Positions 1-10,987 of a stretch of 64,000 bases of DNA are shown piece after piece (position 1 is the stretch's first letter; each line of letters opens with the position of its first letter). The notes under the pieces were generated by a model. The model saw only the letters and a program-made list of their open reading frames with translations. It searched no databases and was not told the DNA's origin. The position numbers and the translations under genes are program-made. The stretch is taken from positions 496,001 to 560,000 of the forward strand of contig NC_087081.1 of assembly GCF_026151205.1 (NCBI RefSeq), written 5' to 3'. This DNA comes from Bolinopsis microptera. Its lineage: Eukaryota > Ctenophora > Tentaculata > Lobata > Bolinopsidae.

Positions 1-688
1 TGTTAGACCATTATTGCAGCTGGTCTCACATATTATGGAGATTCAGATTTATTTTCTGAGTAAAAGCTTGAAAATAACCTTGTCATTTTGATGACTGTTC
101 CTGAAATAAAATTTCACGAGAAATCGATCAAATTAGGTTTCAGAACCCAGTGTTTATACTTTATAAACACTTTGTTATCCCTCAAAATATATGTTTTACA
201 GTTAATACCAGCATCAAGCAACATACATTTTGATTTTTATTATTATTATATTGTAGGCTAGATTAGTTTGTTTCCCTTTTTAACAATTCGTATTTGCTCC
301 TGACTTAATTTAGCAAATTTTTGGAAAGAAACACACAGACAATTAATCATGAATTTTACAGATAAAACATTTTGAATGGGATTTTGGAAGGTCCGAAGAG
401 AGTTGTCAAGGATCATTTATAGAGATTTATAACGAGGCATTCAGGACTATAAAGACAAAGAGTGGCATAATGAAACTCACTCCTAATATGAAAAAGACAG
501 GTACGTTTTGATTATGTAATGTTTTTTGATGTGTATGAGGCAGTTGAGGCTGTGATCTATCATCTAAATACATTCAAGAAGAAAACAAGAACAAGAAGAA
601 AAAAACCGGACCGAAATCTTACCTTGCGTTTTTAAGATATTGCGCGCCAAATATTGAGGTTTACATGTAATTACATGTAAAACTTTAA
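1..688. other. AT-rich intergenic DNA, no gene seen
   Basis: No open frame with recognisable protein similarity and no RNA gene is visible. The stretch is A+T rich with short oligo-A/T runs and ends at the T run (A tail on the minus strand) of the LINE that follows. Confidence 0.6.
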
Positions 689-2206
689 CTTTTTTTTAAT
701 TTGAAAATTCAATTAATTATTATATTATATAAGAATCAAGCGTTACATTTCAGCCATGCAAAATTAGAATGACATATTTTGATAAACTAATTGATAAATG
801 TTACTGCAATATAAGTTGCTTAATGTTTGGCCGGATGACAACTAACTAAAAGAGAAATATAAACTTGATTACATAATAATTAATTCGGCTGAACCAACAC
901 ATAGCAAGAGCCACATTAACGTTGGGGCCGTCTACCAAATTTGAATGACATACAATAACAAGAAATCAAACATATCATAAATAATTATATATGGATTTTG
1001 TTCATTACAATTCCGTCACAACTGAAAGAAGAAAAGGAAGAACAAGCGGATAGGAAATTGGACGGACAGAATTGTAACCAACAAAAACACATTTCTGAGA
1101 CTCATAAGACTGATGAGCTAGTCTGGCCAGACTGTATCGGCAGCCCAGAGGTACTTGATCAGATTGGCCTTAAAAGTAGAAATCCGCTCTGACTGCCGGA
1201 TACATACTGGTAGACTATTCCATTTCAGCATAGATCTATGAAAGAAGCTATTTCGGAAGGCATCCGAGCAGGGCACAGTGGTACTCATGTAAGTTGAAGT
1301 ATCCGACCTATCAATTATTTGAGCATTGTGCCTGGTGTATCGGGTGCCCTCTGGACGGCATAGGACTATATAAGTAGGAAGCGAAACTGGGATTATGCTA
1401 TTCACTATTTTATAGAAGGTCATAAGATCGTTATAAATAAACTTCTGCATGACAGGGAGAATATTTAGCTTCTTTTGCTCTGTAGCAAGTTTATCGTCAT
1501 TATAACTGGAGTAGGGTTCACCATTGATCCATTTAATAGCCCTCTTTTGGATAGCAACAAACTGTTGAAGATGAGTTGCAGATTGAGGGGACCATATGAC
1601 AGAACAATGTTCAAATATAGACCTAATTAACGCTAGATAGAACGATCTTTTCTGCCTTTTATCAGTAGTGAAATGACATGTTCTCTTAAGTAGTCCAAGT
1701 CTAGAGTTAGCTTTGGAAACAAGCGCTTTACATTGTGCACCCCAATTAAACCTGGAGTTTATTGTGACTCCTAAATCTGACTGAGAGGGCACAAAGTCAA
1801 TATCACTTCCAGAAAGTTTATAGAAGAAGGTATTGAATGGCAAGTTATCCAGCACGTTTCTTTGCAGGGACACAGAGAGGGCTTTGCACTTTTGTGGGTG
1901 GAACTTCATTCGATTTCTCACTGACCAATCATACAATCTATTGATGTCATTTTGGATTATGTGATGGTCAGGGTAACCAAGAATCTCCCTCCAAATTTTA
2001 GTGTCATCTGCATAAAGGGCGATATTGGTGCCTTCAGAGACACAGGAGAACATGTCATTTATAAATATAACAAACAATAAAGGGCCAAGTATAGAACCTT
2101 GAGGGACACCAGAAGACTGTAAAAAGTTAAAACGTCCTAAGTTAAGAAGACTGGCCACACCCAGAATCTGAAACTTAGCACAGGTGTTCCTTGGGGTGTT
2201 GCGCAA
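689..2206 (-). mobile_element. 5'-truncated LINE (CR1/Jockey-like), 3' part
   Basis: On the minus strand this holds the C-terminal part of a LINE reverse transcriptase (stop at 1118), a 3' UTR of about 430 bp and an A-rich tail near 690 (T run on the plus strand). The 3' UTR recurs inverted at 56256-56674, which shows it is part of a mobile family and helps place its 3' end. The coding part ends abruptly near 2206, where the foldback region begins, so the copy is 5' truncated or cut by rearrangement. The clade is inferred from RT motif style only. Confidence 0.8.
1118..2206 (-). pseudogene. LINE reverse transcriptase, C-terminal fragment
   Basis: An open frame of 362 codons encodes the second half of a non-LTR retrotransposon RT. 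Near residue 32 lies the motif SGVPQGSILGPLLFVIFIND (RT motif 4), then YADDTK (motif 5 catalytic Asp pair), then NRMKFHPQKCKAL (motif 6) and the thumb and C-terminal region typical of Jockey/CR1-type LINEs. The endonuclease and RT motifs 1-3 are missing, so the protein cannot be active alone. The first Met is probably not a true start: similarity to RT begins almost at once after it. The frame is otherwise intact, suggesting a fairly recent insertion. Family membership is inferred from motif order and spacing. Confidence 0.85.
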
Positions 2207-3290
2207 AAACCTTATGTTTTAGAATTTTGTCTGACTCAAATCGTCGTTTCAATTTGTATTCAGCTCTCGGCTTGCCGATTGAGTACTGTCAGCAGACGAC
2301 GCGACCCACAATTATATATTTATATTATATTATAAATATCTCCGGGATTTCGACGCGGGATCATATTATCACTCAGCCCAGCCCGCTGTTAGATAAACAT
2401 CTCAAGGTGATATCATCCCGCCCCGGAAATTTGTATAAACCCGGCCCGCTTTTTAGTCGTAACTGATGTTTATCATTCAATTCTCCGACTTACAATAATC
2501 AATGATACTGCTGATTAGAACTCGATAATAGTAGAACAGTTAGACGCGCGATCACGTGGGCGCATCACGTGCGTACCACGTGCCACCAATAGCATACGCC
2601 GAGTCTATACCACGTGACACGAAAGCGCACCACGTGATATGAAACATCGTAACCGTCCACTTCTTTTACACGCAAATTCCTGGGAACGTTGCCAAAGCAG
2701 CTAATTCTTGGAATTTCTCCAACGCGTGGCGTGAGAAGTTGGCGACTAGCCAGCTACCCTTGTCCGTGCCCTAAAAATAGTATTGTTTTGCTTGCTCTCC
2801 TTCCAGCTCTTGTTCCTGCTAACGTTCAAACTATTGCTCCACTATGACAGATCAGTTTGACATTCAGATTGATGAACTATGACTCTCTTCTAAAGTATAA
2901 ATCCCTTGTCGAAATCGCCGGAGATAATTATAATCCATAAACACTTCACGCTCAGGGCTAAATAAATGTAATCCCTCAGCTGGCGCTTCGGGATTACATA
3001 TTAACACAAAACTCATGCGCTGCGCGCACTCGTATGTGTTTATCAGATCATATCGCTAGCGCGGGATGATCTGTTATATAAACCCTTTGCGTGGCGGGTT
3101 TATGTTATTATATCCACCAGCGTGCGCTTTTTCGCATAGCGGGCTCTCACCAGCCCGCTGTCAAAGGGCCCGATATCTCTACAGCCCGCTCATGATATAG
3201 CCCGCTAACAAGTGACATTTAATTTGACCAGTAGCAATATAGCCCGGAGTTCTCTAAAATATTTTCAGTTTCTGTATCGTCTCCTGATGA
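2207..3290. repeat. Hairpin-rich GCCCGCT-motif region
   Basis: No gene is seen. The stretch is scattered with short inverted repeats and the motif AGCCCGCT, which also fills the palindromes at 3.1-5 kb and 11.3-13.9 kb. Positions 3120-3270 match the arms of the palindrome centred near 12228 almost base for base, so this is a further copy of the same modules. Confidence 0.6.
2553..2636. promoter_or_regulatory. Cluster of five CACGTG E-boxes
   Basis: CACGTG occurs at about 2553, 2566, 2577, 2611 and 2631, with a CCAAT pentamer at about 2586 between the third and fourth. Five palindromic E-boxes in 84 bp is far above chance. CACGTG is the site of bHLH-zip factors (MYC/MAX, USF, MITF) in animals. 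No open frame follows closely, so it may belong to the mobile foldback modules rather than to a host gene. Confidence 0.55.
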
Positions 3291-3429
3291 TACATCTCGC
3301 TGATGATACATCTCGTGAGCAGATGACATGAAATCTGAACACTGAACAGTGTTATTGATCCACACTTACACACTACACAGTACACTTTAATAGTTCCCAC
3401 GGCAATATGTGGATGTAATGAATGTATCA

Positions 3430-3545
3430 ACTCTGAACTCTGACCTGACCTTATATAATATCGGATGCTATATCAGTTTTCACGCAGATTGCCATGATTG
3501 GCTCATAATTAACACGTGACACACTGTTACTATGGTTACCAAATT
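3430..3545 (-). promoter_or_regulatory. Promoter-like module (X-box, E-box, CCAAT, TATA)
   Basis: Read on the minus strand this has an X-box-like site GTAACCATAGTAAC (about 3529-3542), CACGTG (about 3513), an AGCCAATCA box (about 3496-3504) and a TATA-like stretch further downstream. It is the palindrome partner of the module at 11069. No gene start follows it. Confidence 0.45.
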
Positions 3546-3955
3546 CGTGGAGACGTTAAGTCTAAGCCTGTGATATCCATTAGTATCGATAATTGTTTTG
3601 TGTTTACCATTTTCAGTTCACTATTTCAGTTGATAAACCTTGAAATTTAGGCCGACATTTTACGTTTTATTCTATTGTGTTCCCAAAAGATATTTTGCCC
3701 TGTTTTTGTTTTGAAACTGCCATTTAAATTGATGTTATAAATTTGATCTTTAACTTTTATATTCAATGTCCATGATCAGACTGTGATCTCGAGCTCTCTG
3801 GGTTACTACTTTTGATTGTCCAGTCACTCAGTAGCTGCTACAGAAACTCTAGTAACTGGTTACCTGGGTAACCCTGGTTACCCTGGTAACTGATAATGAC
3901 AACTCACGTGGTAGTAGCAGGCTCTGTGGCGACTGGCGGTGCTTGTTCTGGTTCC

Positions 3956-4162
3956 AGGGAGGTAGAGAAGTAGAGAGGTAGAGAAGTAGAGAGGGAGAGA
4001 AAGAGAGGGAGAGGAGGAGAGAGGGAGATGAGGAGAGATGGAGATAAAGAGAGAGGGATAGAGGGAGAGAGGGAGGTAAGGAGAGTGGGAGAAGGAGAAA
4101 GGAAGATAGGGAGAGAGGGTGAGAAGGAGATAAGGAGATGAGGGAGAGAGGGAGAGAGGGCC
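3956..4162. repeat. GAGAGG polypurine tract (left arm)
   Basis: About 200 bp almost entirely of purines on the plus strand, built from GGGAGAGA-like units. Its inverted partner lies in the right palindrome arm. Such tracts can form triplex (H-DNA) structures. Confidence 0.8.
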
Positions 4163-4499
4163 TATATTTTGATAGTTTACAATAAAATTATATGTACATG
4201 AAACAATGAGCTGAAACATTGTTTGATAGCGGCCGGTTTTTCGTTATATAGTCAGTCATTTTGGCCTGTTCTACATCTTAAACTAAAAGCAACATGATTT
4301 TCTCGTAAAATTTCTGAAATCTTGTACATTAATTTGCTGTGATTGTTGGAAACTGAAGCTTCGTGATAAACGCCCACTTGTGGATATATTTACATTTATA
4401 AAACTTAGTAAATGATCATCTAATTAGTGGCATTACAACTACACTTGAGAAGCGCACGCTCATGGATATACCCGATATTTTTTAAAATAATATCTGTAA

Positions 4500-5034
4500 G
4501 AAAAAGCTCACGCTGGTGGATATAATCCACATCACCTCGACCCGCGGGCGGAAAAATCGTATAGCACTCGAGCCCGATGGGCCCTCTGTGCTATACGAAA
4601 ATATGTCCTCCTCGGGCTAGCGCCCTCGGGGACATATGAAATATTGCACGCGCGTGCGCGTGCAATATTTTGTTCCGCCCGCGAGTCTCCGGTGATATGT
4701 ATATATATCCACCAGTGGGCTATATTTGCACCAGCAGGCCTGCGCAGCCCGGTAGTTAGTAGACCTGATATATCCCAGCCCGCTGATATAGCGGGAGCCT
4801 GCTATACCATCGCGGCGATATATATAGATATCTCCGCAGCCTTGAGGGCGGTACTAAATATTGCACGCGCGTGCGCGTGCAATATTTTATATCTCCACGA
4901 GGGTGCCAGCCCGAGGCGGAGATATTTTCGTATAGCACGGAGGGCCCAACGGGCCCGAGTGCTATACGATAGTTCCGCTCTCATGGCGAGGAATGATATC
5001 GTGTATATCCATGAGCGGGCGCTTCTCAAGTGTA
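4500..5034. repeat. Nested hairpin modules at palindrome centre
   Basis: Three hairpins recur in order within each half: one with stem GTATAGCAC around a GGGCCC core, one with stem ATGTCC around a CCTCGGGCTAGCGCCC core, and the self-complementary ATTGCACGCGCGTGCGCGTG. The set is present at 4540-4690 and, in another orientation, at 4850-4975. It is repeated at 11500-11640, and in weaker form at 13790-13890. Confidence 0.75.
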
Positions 5035-5339
5035 GTTGTAATGCCACTAATTAAATGATCATTTACTAAGTTTTATAAATGTAAATATATCAACAATGTA
5101 ATATATCCAGTATCCACAAGTGGGCGTTTATCACGCCCACTTGTGGATATTTTTTTCCAACAATCATAGCAAATTAATGTACAAGATTTTAGAAATTTTA
5201 CGAGAAAATCATGTTGCTTTTAGTTTAAGATGTAGAACAGGCCAAAATGACTGACTATATAACGAAAAACCGGCCGCTATCAAACAATGTTTCAGCTCAT
5301 TGTTTCATGTACATATAATTTTATTGTAAACTATCAAAA

Positions 5340-5590
5340 TATAGGCCCTCTCTCCCTCTCTCCCTCATCTCCTTATCTCCTTCTCACCCTCTCTCCCTAT
5401 CTTCCTTTCTCCTTCTCCCACTCTCCTTACCTCCCTCTCTCCCTCTATCACTCTCTCTTTATCTCCCTCTCTCCTCATCTCCCTCTCTCCTCCTCTCCCT
5501 CTCTCCTCCTCTCCCTCTCTCCTCCTCTCCCTCTCTCCTCCTCTCCCTCTCTTTCTCTCCCTCTATACTTCTATAATACTTCTCTCCCTC
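5340..5590. repeat. CTCTCC polypyrimidine tract (right arm)
   Basis: Mirror of the tract at 3956-4162, with pyrimidines on the plus strand. It is about 50 bp longer because of extra CTCTCTCCTC units, showing that the two arms have expanded independently since they formed. Confidence 0.8.
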
Positions 5591-5936
5591 CCTGGAACCA
5601 GAACAAGCACCGCCAGTCGCCACAGAGCAGCTGCTACTACCACGTGAGTTGTCATTATCAGTTACCAGGGTAACCAGGGTTACCCGGGTAACCAGTTACT
5701 AGAGTTTCTGTAGTAGCTACTGAGTGACTGGACAATCAAAAGTAGTAACCCAGAGAGCTCGAGATCACAGTCTGATCATGGACATTGAATATGAAAGTTA
5801 AAGATCAAATTTATAACATCAATTTAAATGGCAGTTTCAAAACAAAAACAGAGCAAAATATCTTTCGGGAACACAATAGAATAACACGTAAAATGTCGGC
5901 CTAAATTTCAAGGTTTATCAACTGAAATAGTGAACT

Positions 5937-5948
5937 GAAAATGGTAAA
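5937..5948. repeat. 12-bp target-site duplication, left
   Basis: GAAAATGGTAAA at 5937-5948 recurs at 10988-10999 and brackets the Penelope-like composite. The uninterrupted sequence is present once, inverted, in the opposite palindrome arm near 3605-3625, so the pre-insertion site can be read directly. Confidence 0.85.
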
Positions 5949-6121
5949 TATCAAATAACGGAGTAGTTCGCTGTTTATTAGTCTCATGATTGAAATACTG
6001 ATATCTGGATATTATCCGGTTGGAAGAGACAAGGACAAGTGAAACAAGGAAGTTAGGAGTAAGGGCAAATTTTCGGCGTCAACGCCATCTTCAGGCTAAA
6101 ATTGTTATAAATGTTAGTATA

Positions 6122-8335
6122 TGGACACGTTCATTTGAGTTTGAGGATATTGGTAAATATAAGTGACTCTATTAAAAGGCACAGTGTAGCTGACTTTGTC
6201 ACACTATGAAATTACTTAAACCCTTGATGGTTAGGATAATCGTCTCATCCTTCAGGCTAACTTTGTCACATAACGATATCTTAATCAGGTGATAAGATAT
6301 CGCTTAAATACGGCCGGCACGGAAATGGTTACATTGTCACACTATAAACATGTGACGGAGTAAATATGGACCCCTTGCAGCCGTTTATGACCAAATTTTT
6401 GGGTGTCCAGTTGATTGGATGGGTACATATGACCATTACCTACATATTTGACGAGTTTTTTTCGTTAGATGGTGCACTCAGGTTTACTCTGTCACACATT
6501 AAAGAAAATATGTGATGAATGTTTAGGGCACCCTCATAAGCAATGCTGAGTAATGTAGGTTTATTTGATGGCCTGGAAGTGCTGGGAATTGTTATTATAT
6601 CATATTGTCGTAAAGAATTAAAACACAGAAGGCACAACCAAGTTTACTTTGTCACATAATCTTTATGATATCTGAACATGTGTGAAATTGAACAAATAAT
6701 GATATACCAGCTTAAACCCCTTATATTGCGTACTATCGATCAAACAACACTGCTAGTACCATGCACCAGTCACATAAATCATTATCAGGTGGTAATATGT
6801 ACAGTGTCACAATTAAACTACCGCAACATGGTCAAAAATAGGGTAATTTCGTCACAACAAAATTATTATAACTCTGTTACTCTGTTAGCTCCTTGGTGGC
6901 AAAATAACTAGTTTATCGAAATTTTTTTGATGATAAAGTTACATAGTATTCTAATAGAGGTATAGATCTTCAAAATAGGGTCAAGACATGTTTACTTTGT
7001 CACATTAGTTATTATAAGAGTTAGGTAATCGTCATCAGATTAACAGATCTTTTTCGTAGTTTGGATCAATTAATATCGGCAATAAAGCATCATATGCCAA
7101 TTTTAACACACTATCTTGATATTGTTGGGGCAGGGAAAGTTAATTTTGTCACATTTTCAGTTTCTTTGACAATTTAATCTAAAATTGTTAAAATTGAGCT
7201 CTGATGTTCTGGACAATATTCTTCCAATCGTTTTTGAAAGAATGTTGAATTCTAATGGAGTTATAGATCTTCAAAATAGGGGCAAGACATGTTCACTTTG
7301 TCACATCAGTTATTATAAGAGTTAGGTAATCGTCATCACATTAACATATATTTTTTTGTAGTTTGGATTGATCTATATAGATAATAAAGCAGCCTATGCT
7401 AATTTTTACACTATCTTGAAATTGTTAGGGCAGGAAAAGTTAATTTTGACACATTTTTAGTGACTTTGACGAATTTAACCTAAAATTGTCAAACTTAAGC
7501 TCTGATATTCTGGACAATATTCTACCAATTTTTTCTGAAAGAATGTTGAATTCTAATAGAGTTATAGAATATAGATCTTCAAAATAGGGGCAAGACATGT
7601 TTACTTTGTCACATCAGTTATTATAAGAGTTATTATAAGAGACTGTTTTATTCTATATTCATTGTTTTTTTAACTTATTTACGATTTCGTATCAATTTTG
7701 TGACAATGTAAACATCAACTGATCTTAACTTGCATCAACTACATTGTCATCATATAAAGTTTTCCCGCCTTTCAAACCAAAATCAGATATAAATAATTCG
7801 CAAAAAATGTAAAATTCCATATATTGTGACAGAATTAACCTCATTTCCCAATAACCAAGTGCCTATATTAGCTAACTATTCAAAACAACATATTTTAGGG
7901 CTATGATTGGTAGATCAACCATCAGATAATGAGTTTAAAGGGTTTTTAGGACACCTCACAGTAGAATAGAGGTATATTATTCTGAGTGTGACAAAGTTAC
8001 CCAAATATTGCCTTGTAACCGTTCGATCCGTGCCCTTTAACCAATGTTGTATCATAATTGTTAAATTGACCTAATCTACTATATTTTAGACCAAGGAATG
8101 ATAATTAGACAACTGCAGTTAACTAAGTCACACAAAATGTGACATTTGAAGCATTATAGTACCTAACAACAATAGATTTTCTTTCTGAGCAGTGCATATG
8201 GGAGTATGGGTTACGTGGCTAATGTTCAGAACTTCTGAACGTGCTAGGTTAATAGATGTCAAAATTAAGCCGCTATCGTCGAAAACGCTATTATTTTTGT
8301 TTACCAATATCCTCAAACTCAAATGAACGTGTCCA
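6122..8335. mobile_element. 2.2-kb TA-flanked TIR transposon, non-autonomous
   Basis: It has perfect 36-bp terminal inverted repeats beginning TGGACACGTTCATTTGAG, flanked by a TA duplication (6120-6121 and 8336-8337). The empty site is readable in the partner Penelope-like copy near 10855-10870. TA duplication points to the Tc1/mariner-like group, but no transposase frame is visible, so it must be mobilised in trans. The inside carries about 15 copies of a TTTGTCACA motif, mostly one way in the left half and inverted near the right end, and three 300-bp tandem units. Confidence 0.85.
6930..7640 (+). repeat. Three ~302-bp tandem units inside the transposon
   Basis: The segment around ATAGATCTTCAAAATAGGG followed by GACATGTTTACTTTGTCACA recurs near 6960, 7263 and 7575, a period of about 302 bp with modest divergence. 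Each unit carries two TTTGTCACA motifs. Confidence 0.75.
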
Positions 8336-8506
8336 TATAATAAATGCTTCTATACTAGTTAAAATGTTAAATTGAAATTACACACACTGAATACAGGTTA
8401 CATCAAATGGTATTGTACATTACATTGAAAATAGTGATGTACACACGTTTTACACTCTGTCCAAGTACATAATATCTACTGAACATAAGGGTCGTGTGCT
8501 ATTTGT

Positions 8507-9577
8507 TTAAATTTGTCTTTGAATATGTTGTAAAAGAAATCCCTTAAGCTTCTCGCACTCTTCTTTGTTATTGATACTAGGTTTAAATAAATTAATGTAG
8601 TAAGCTTCTGTCACTTTACGTTTAATGGTGCTATATAAGTTAATTTCTAAAATATCGAAGGAAATATCTGGTTCTAAGTTATTGTGAAACTCTGAATAAT
8701 GAGCAGCCAACGCATTATCAGGATAGGTTAAAGGCCTGTTGACTGCTCTTCGATGCTCTGAAAATCTGTCGTGTGCATGTGCTGTTCTACTCGTTTCCCC
8801 TATATATAGCTCTTGACATAATTTACACGTAACTTTGTATATGACACATTTTGGTTTGCAGTCGTGATTTGTTGTGATGAGTGGACATATGATACAGTTT
8901 GGTATGGTGCAGTGTGGTTTGTCGTGTGGTCGTGATGAACATAAGATCTCTGAGAGTTTCTTACCTGGTGTGAATATGAATTTGACCGGTAAGTTGTGTG
9001 AGAGGGCAAATTGAGTGACTTCTTTGGAAAATGGCTCGTTGATGAATGGTAGAGTGCATGTTACGTGGTCGGTATCTTGTATGTTTGATGATGAAGGGTT
9101 ATGACGTGTTTTAGGTGAGAGAGGGTGAAGTCGTCCTGTTTTGTTTATACGTCGTGGGTCTTGGTAACCGTTGTTGACCAACAAGTTGTCTACTATCTTC
9201 ATGGACTCTTCTTTATACTCTGGTGTTGATGAGCAAAAAGCAGCCGTTTTGTAGAAGTTCTTGATGGTAGCTACTTTAGTTCCCTCATTGTGGTGGCTGT
9301 TGGCGTGCAGTGTGATATTCTTTTTCTGCTTCTTTCTGTAGAATTTGTGGTGTAGTGTTCCCTGTTCGTCGATCTTTATCTGGGTGTCGAGGAATGGGGT
9401 GAAATCCTGACGGCTTTCCGGATAGTCAATTTCCCATTTGAGCAACTGGTCTGGGTCCTCGTTTGAGATGGACTCCACTATCCTCAGAGCTTCTTCTTTG
9501 GAGCTGGCTAGACTCCCGGCATCATCCACGTATCTCCGGTAGAATGAGACGTGTAAATCAGTGTAAATCGATCTTCT
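8507..9577 (-). pseudogene. Penelope-like RT/GIY-YIG protein, C-terminal part (left copy)
   Basis: The open frame starts inside RT at the YVDD catalytic motif (seen upstream of the first Met), continues through the RT thumb, a Cys pair motif CIICP, and a GIY-YIG endonuclease whose core reads VIYKVTC then LYIGETSR with downstream RFSEHR. This order, RT then GIY-YIG, defines endonuclease-bearing Penelope-like elements, which retrotranspose with this nuclease. RT motifs before YVDD are missing, so it is not autonomous. It differs from the right copy by a 6-bp duplication (an extra Ala-His near the GIY-YIG core) and few or no other changes. Confidence 0.85.
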
Positions 9578-9617
9578 CTGCCAACCATCACCAATAGGAG
9601 CGATAGTACGAGTATAT

Positions 9618-10691
9618 ATGTTCGAGAGAAGATCGATTTACACTGATTTACACGTCTCATTCTACCGGAGATACGTGGATGATGCCGGGAGTCTAGCCAG
9701 CTCCAAAGAAGAAGCTCTGAGGATAGTGGAGTCCATCTCAAACGAGGACCCAGACCAGTTGCTCAAATGGGAAATTGACTATCCGGAAAGCCGTCAGGAT
9801 TTCACCCCATTCCTCGACACCCAGATAAAGATCGACGAACAGGGAACACTACACCACAAATTCTACAGAAAGAAGCAGAAAAAGAATATCACACTGCACG
9901 CCAACAGCCACCACAATGAGGGAACTAAAGTAGCTACCATCAAGAACTTCTACAAAACGGCTGCTTTTTGCTCATCAACACCAGAGTATAAAGAAGAGTC
10001 CATGAAGATAGTAGACAACTTGTTGGTCAACAACGGTTACCAAGACCCACGACGTATAAACAAAACAGGACGACTTCACCCTCTCTCACCTAAAACACGT
10101 CATAACCCTTCATCATCAAACATACAAGATACCGACCACGTAACATGCACTCTACCATTCATCAACGAGCCATTTTCCAAAGAAGTCACTCAATTTGCCC
10201 TCTCACACAACTTACCGGTCAAATTCATATTCACACCAGGTAAGAAACTCTCAGAGATCTTATGTTCATCACGACCACACGACAAACCACACTGCACCAT
10301 ACCAAACTGTATCATATGTCCACTCATCACAACAAATCACGACTGCAAACCAAAATGTGTCATATACAAAGTTACGTGTAAATTATGTCAAGAGCTATAT
10401 ATAGGGGAAACGAGTAGAACAGCACACGACAGATTTTCAGAGCATCGAAGAGCAGTCAACAGGCCTTTAACCTATCCTGATAATGCGTTGGCTGCTCATT
10501 ATTCAGAGTTTCACAATAACTTAGAACCAGATATTTCCTTCGATATTTTAGAAATTAACTTATATAGCACCATTAAACGTAAAGTGACAGAAGCTTACTA
10601 CATTAATTTATTTAAACCTAGTATCAATAACAAAGAAGAGTGCGAGAAGCTTAAGGGATTTCTTTTACAACATATTCAAAGACAAATTTAA
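9618..10691 (+). pseudogene. Penelope-like RT/GIY-YIG protein, C-terminal part (right copy)
   Basis: Mirror copy of the left element. The frame runs from a Met in the spacer through RRYVDDAG (RT motif C, about residue 14) to the GIY-YIG domain at about residues 245-320 and ends QRQI. The first dozen residues come from the spacer and palindrome junction and are unlikely to be native. The RT fingers and palm motifs A and B are absent. The reading frame is undamaged, so the copy is young or was copied recently from its partner. Not active without the missing RT half. Confidence 0.85.
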
Positions 10692-10987
10692 ACAAATAGC
10701 ACACGACCCTTATGTTCAGTAGATATTATGTACTTGGACAGAGTGTAAAACGTGTGTACATCACTATTTTCAATGTAATGTACAATACCATTTGATGTAA
10801 CCTGTATTCAGTGTGTGTAATTTCAATTTAACATTTTAACTAGTATAGAAGCATTTATTATATACTAACATTTATAACAATTTTAGCCTGAAGATGGCGT
10901 TGACGCCGAAAATTTGCCCTTACTCCTAACTTCCTTGTTTCACTTGTCCTTGTCTCTTCCAACCGGATAATATCCAGATATCAGTAT

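Larger units (their letters stand above)
3290..5948. repeat. Long palindrome (foldback), centre near 4738
   Basis: The left arm 3290-4738 reads as the reverse complement of 4739-5948, and the match continues at 10988-11290 beyond an inserted element. Landmarks pair up: the GTAACC-rich segment near 3860-3895 with 5660-5700, the polypurine tract 3956-4162 with the polypyrimidine tract 5340-5590, and the CGGCCGGTTTTTCG segment near 4230 with 5255. The arms are about 1.45 kb with small indels. It carries no coding frame of its own; frames seen here are shadows of the purine/pyrimidine tracts. Confidence 0.85.
5949..10987. mobile_element. Head-to-head Penelope-like element composite
   Basis: Two nearly identical, 5'-truncated Penelope-like elements face each other head to head around a short spacer near 9578-9625. 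The left copy is on the minus strand (about 9577 down to 5994, interrupted by the insertion 6122-8335) and the right copy on the plus strand (about 9626 to 10986). Both are cut at the same base inside the RT gene. The whole has a 12-bp target duplication, so it moved or formed as one unit. Inverted partial dimers are known for Penelope-like elements. Confidence 0.85.

Noticed and set aside
998..1192. 64-codon plus-strand frame
   Set aside because: It overlaps the LINE 3' UTR and RT stop region on the other strand and has no similarity to known proteins.
3878..5673. Two identical-looking Ser/Leu/Pro proteins (113 and 128 codons) in inverted positions
   Set aside because: They translate the polypurine/polypyrimidine tracts of the palindrome arms; no domain and no conservation outside the tract.
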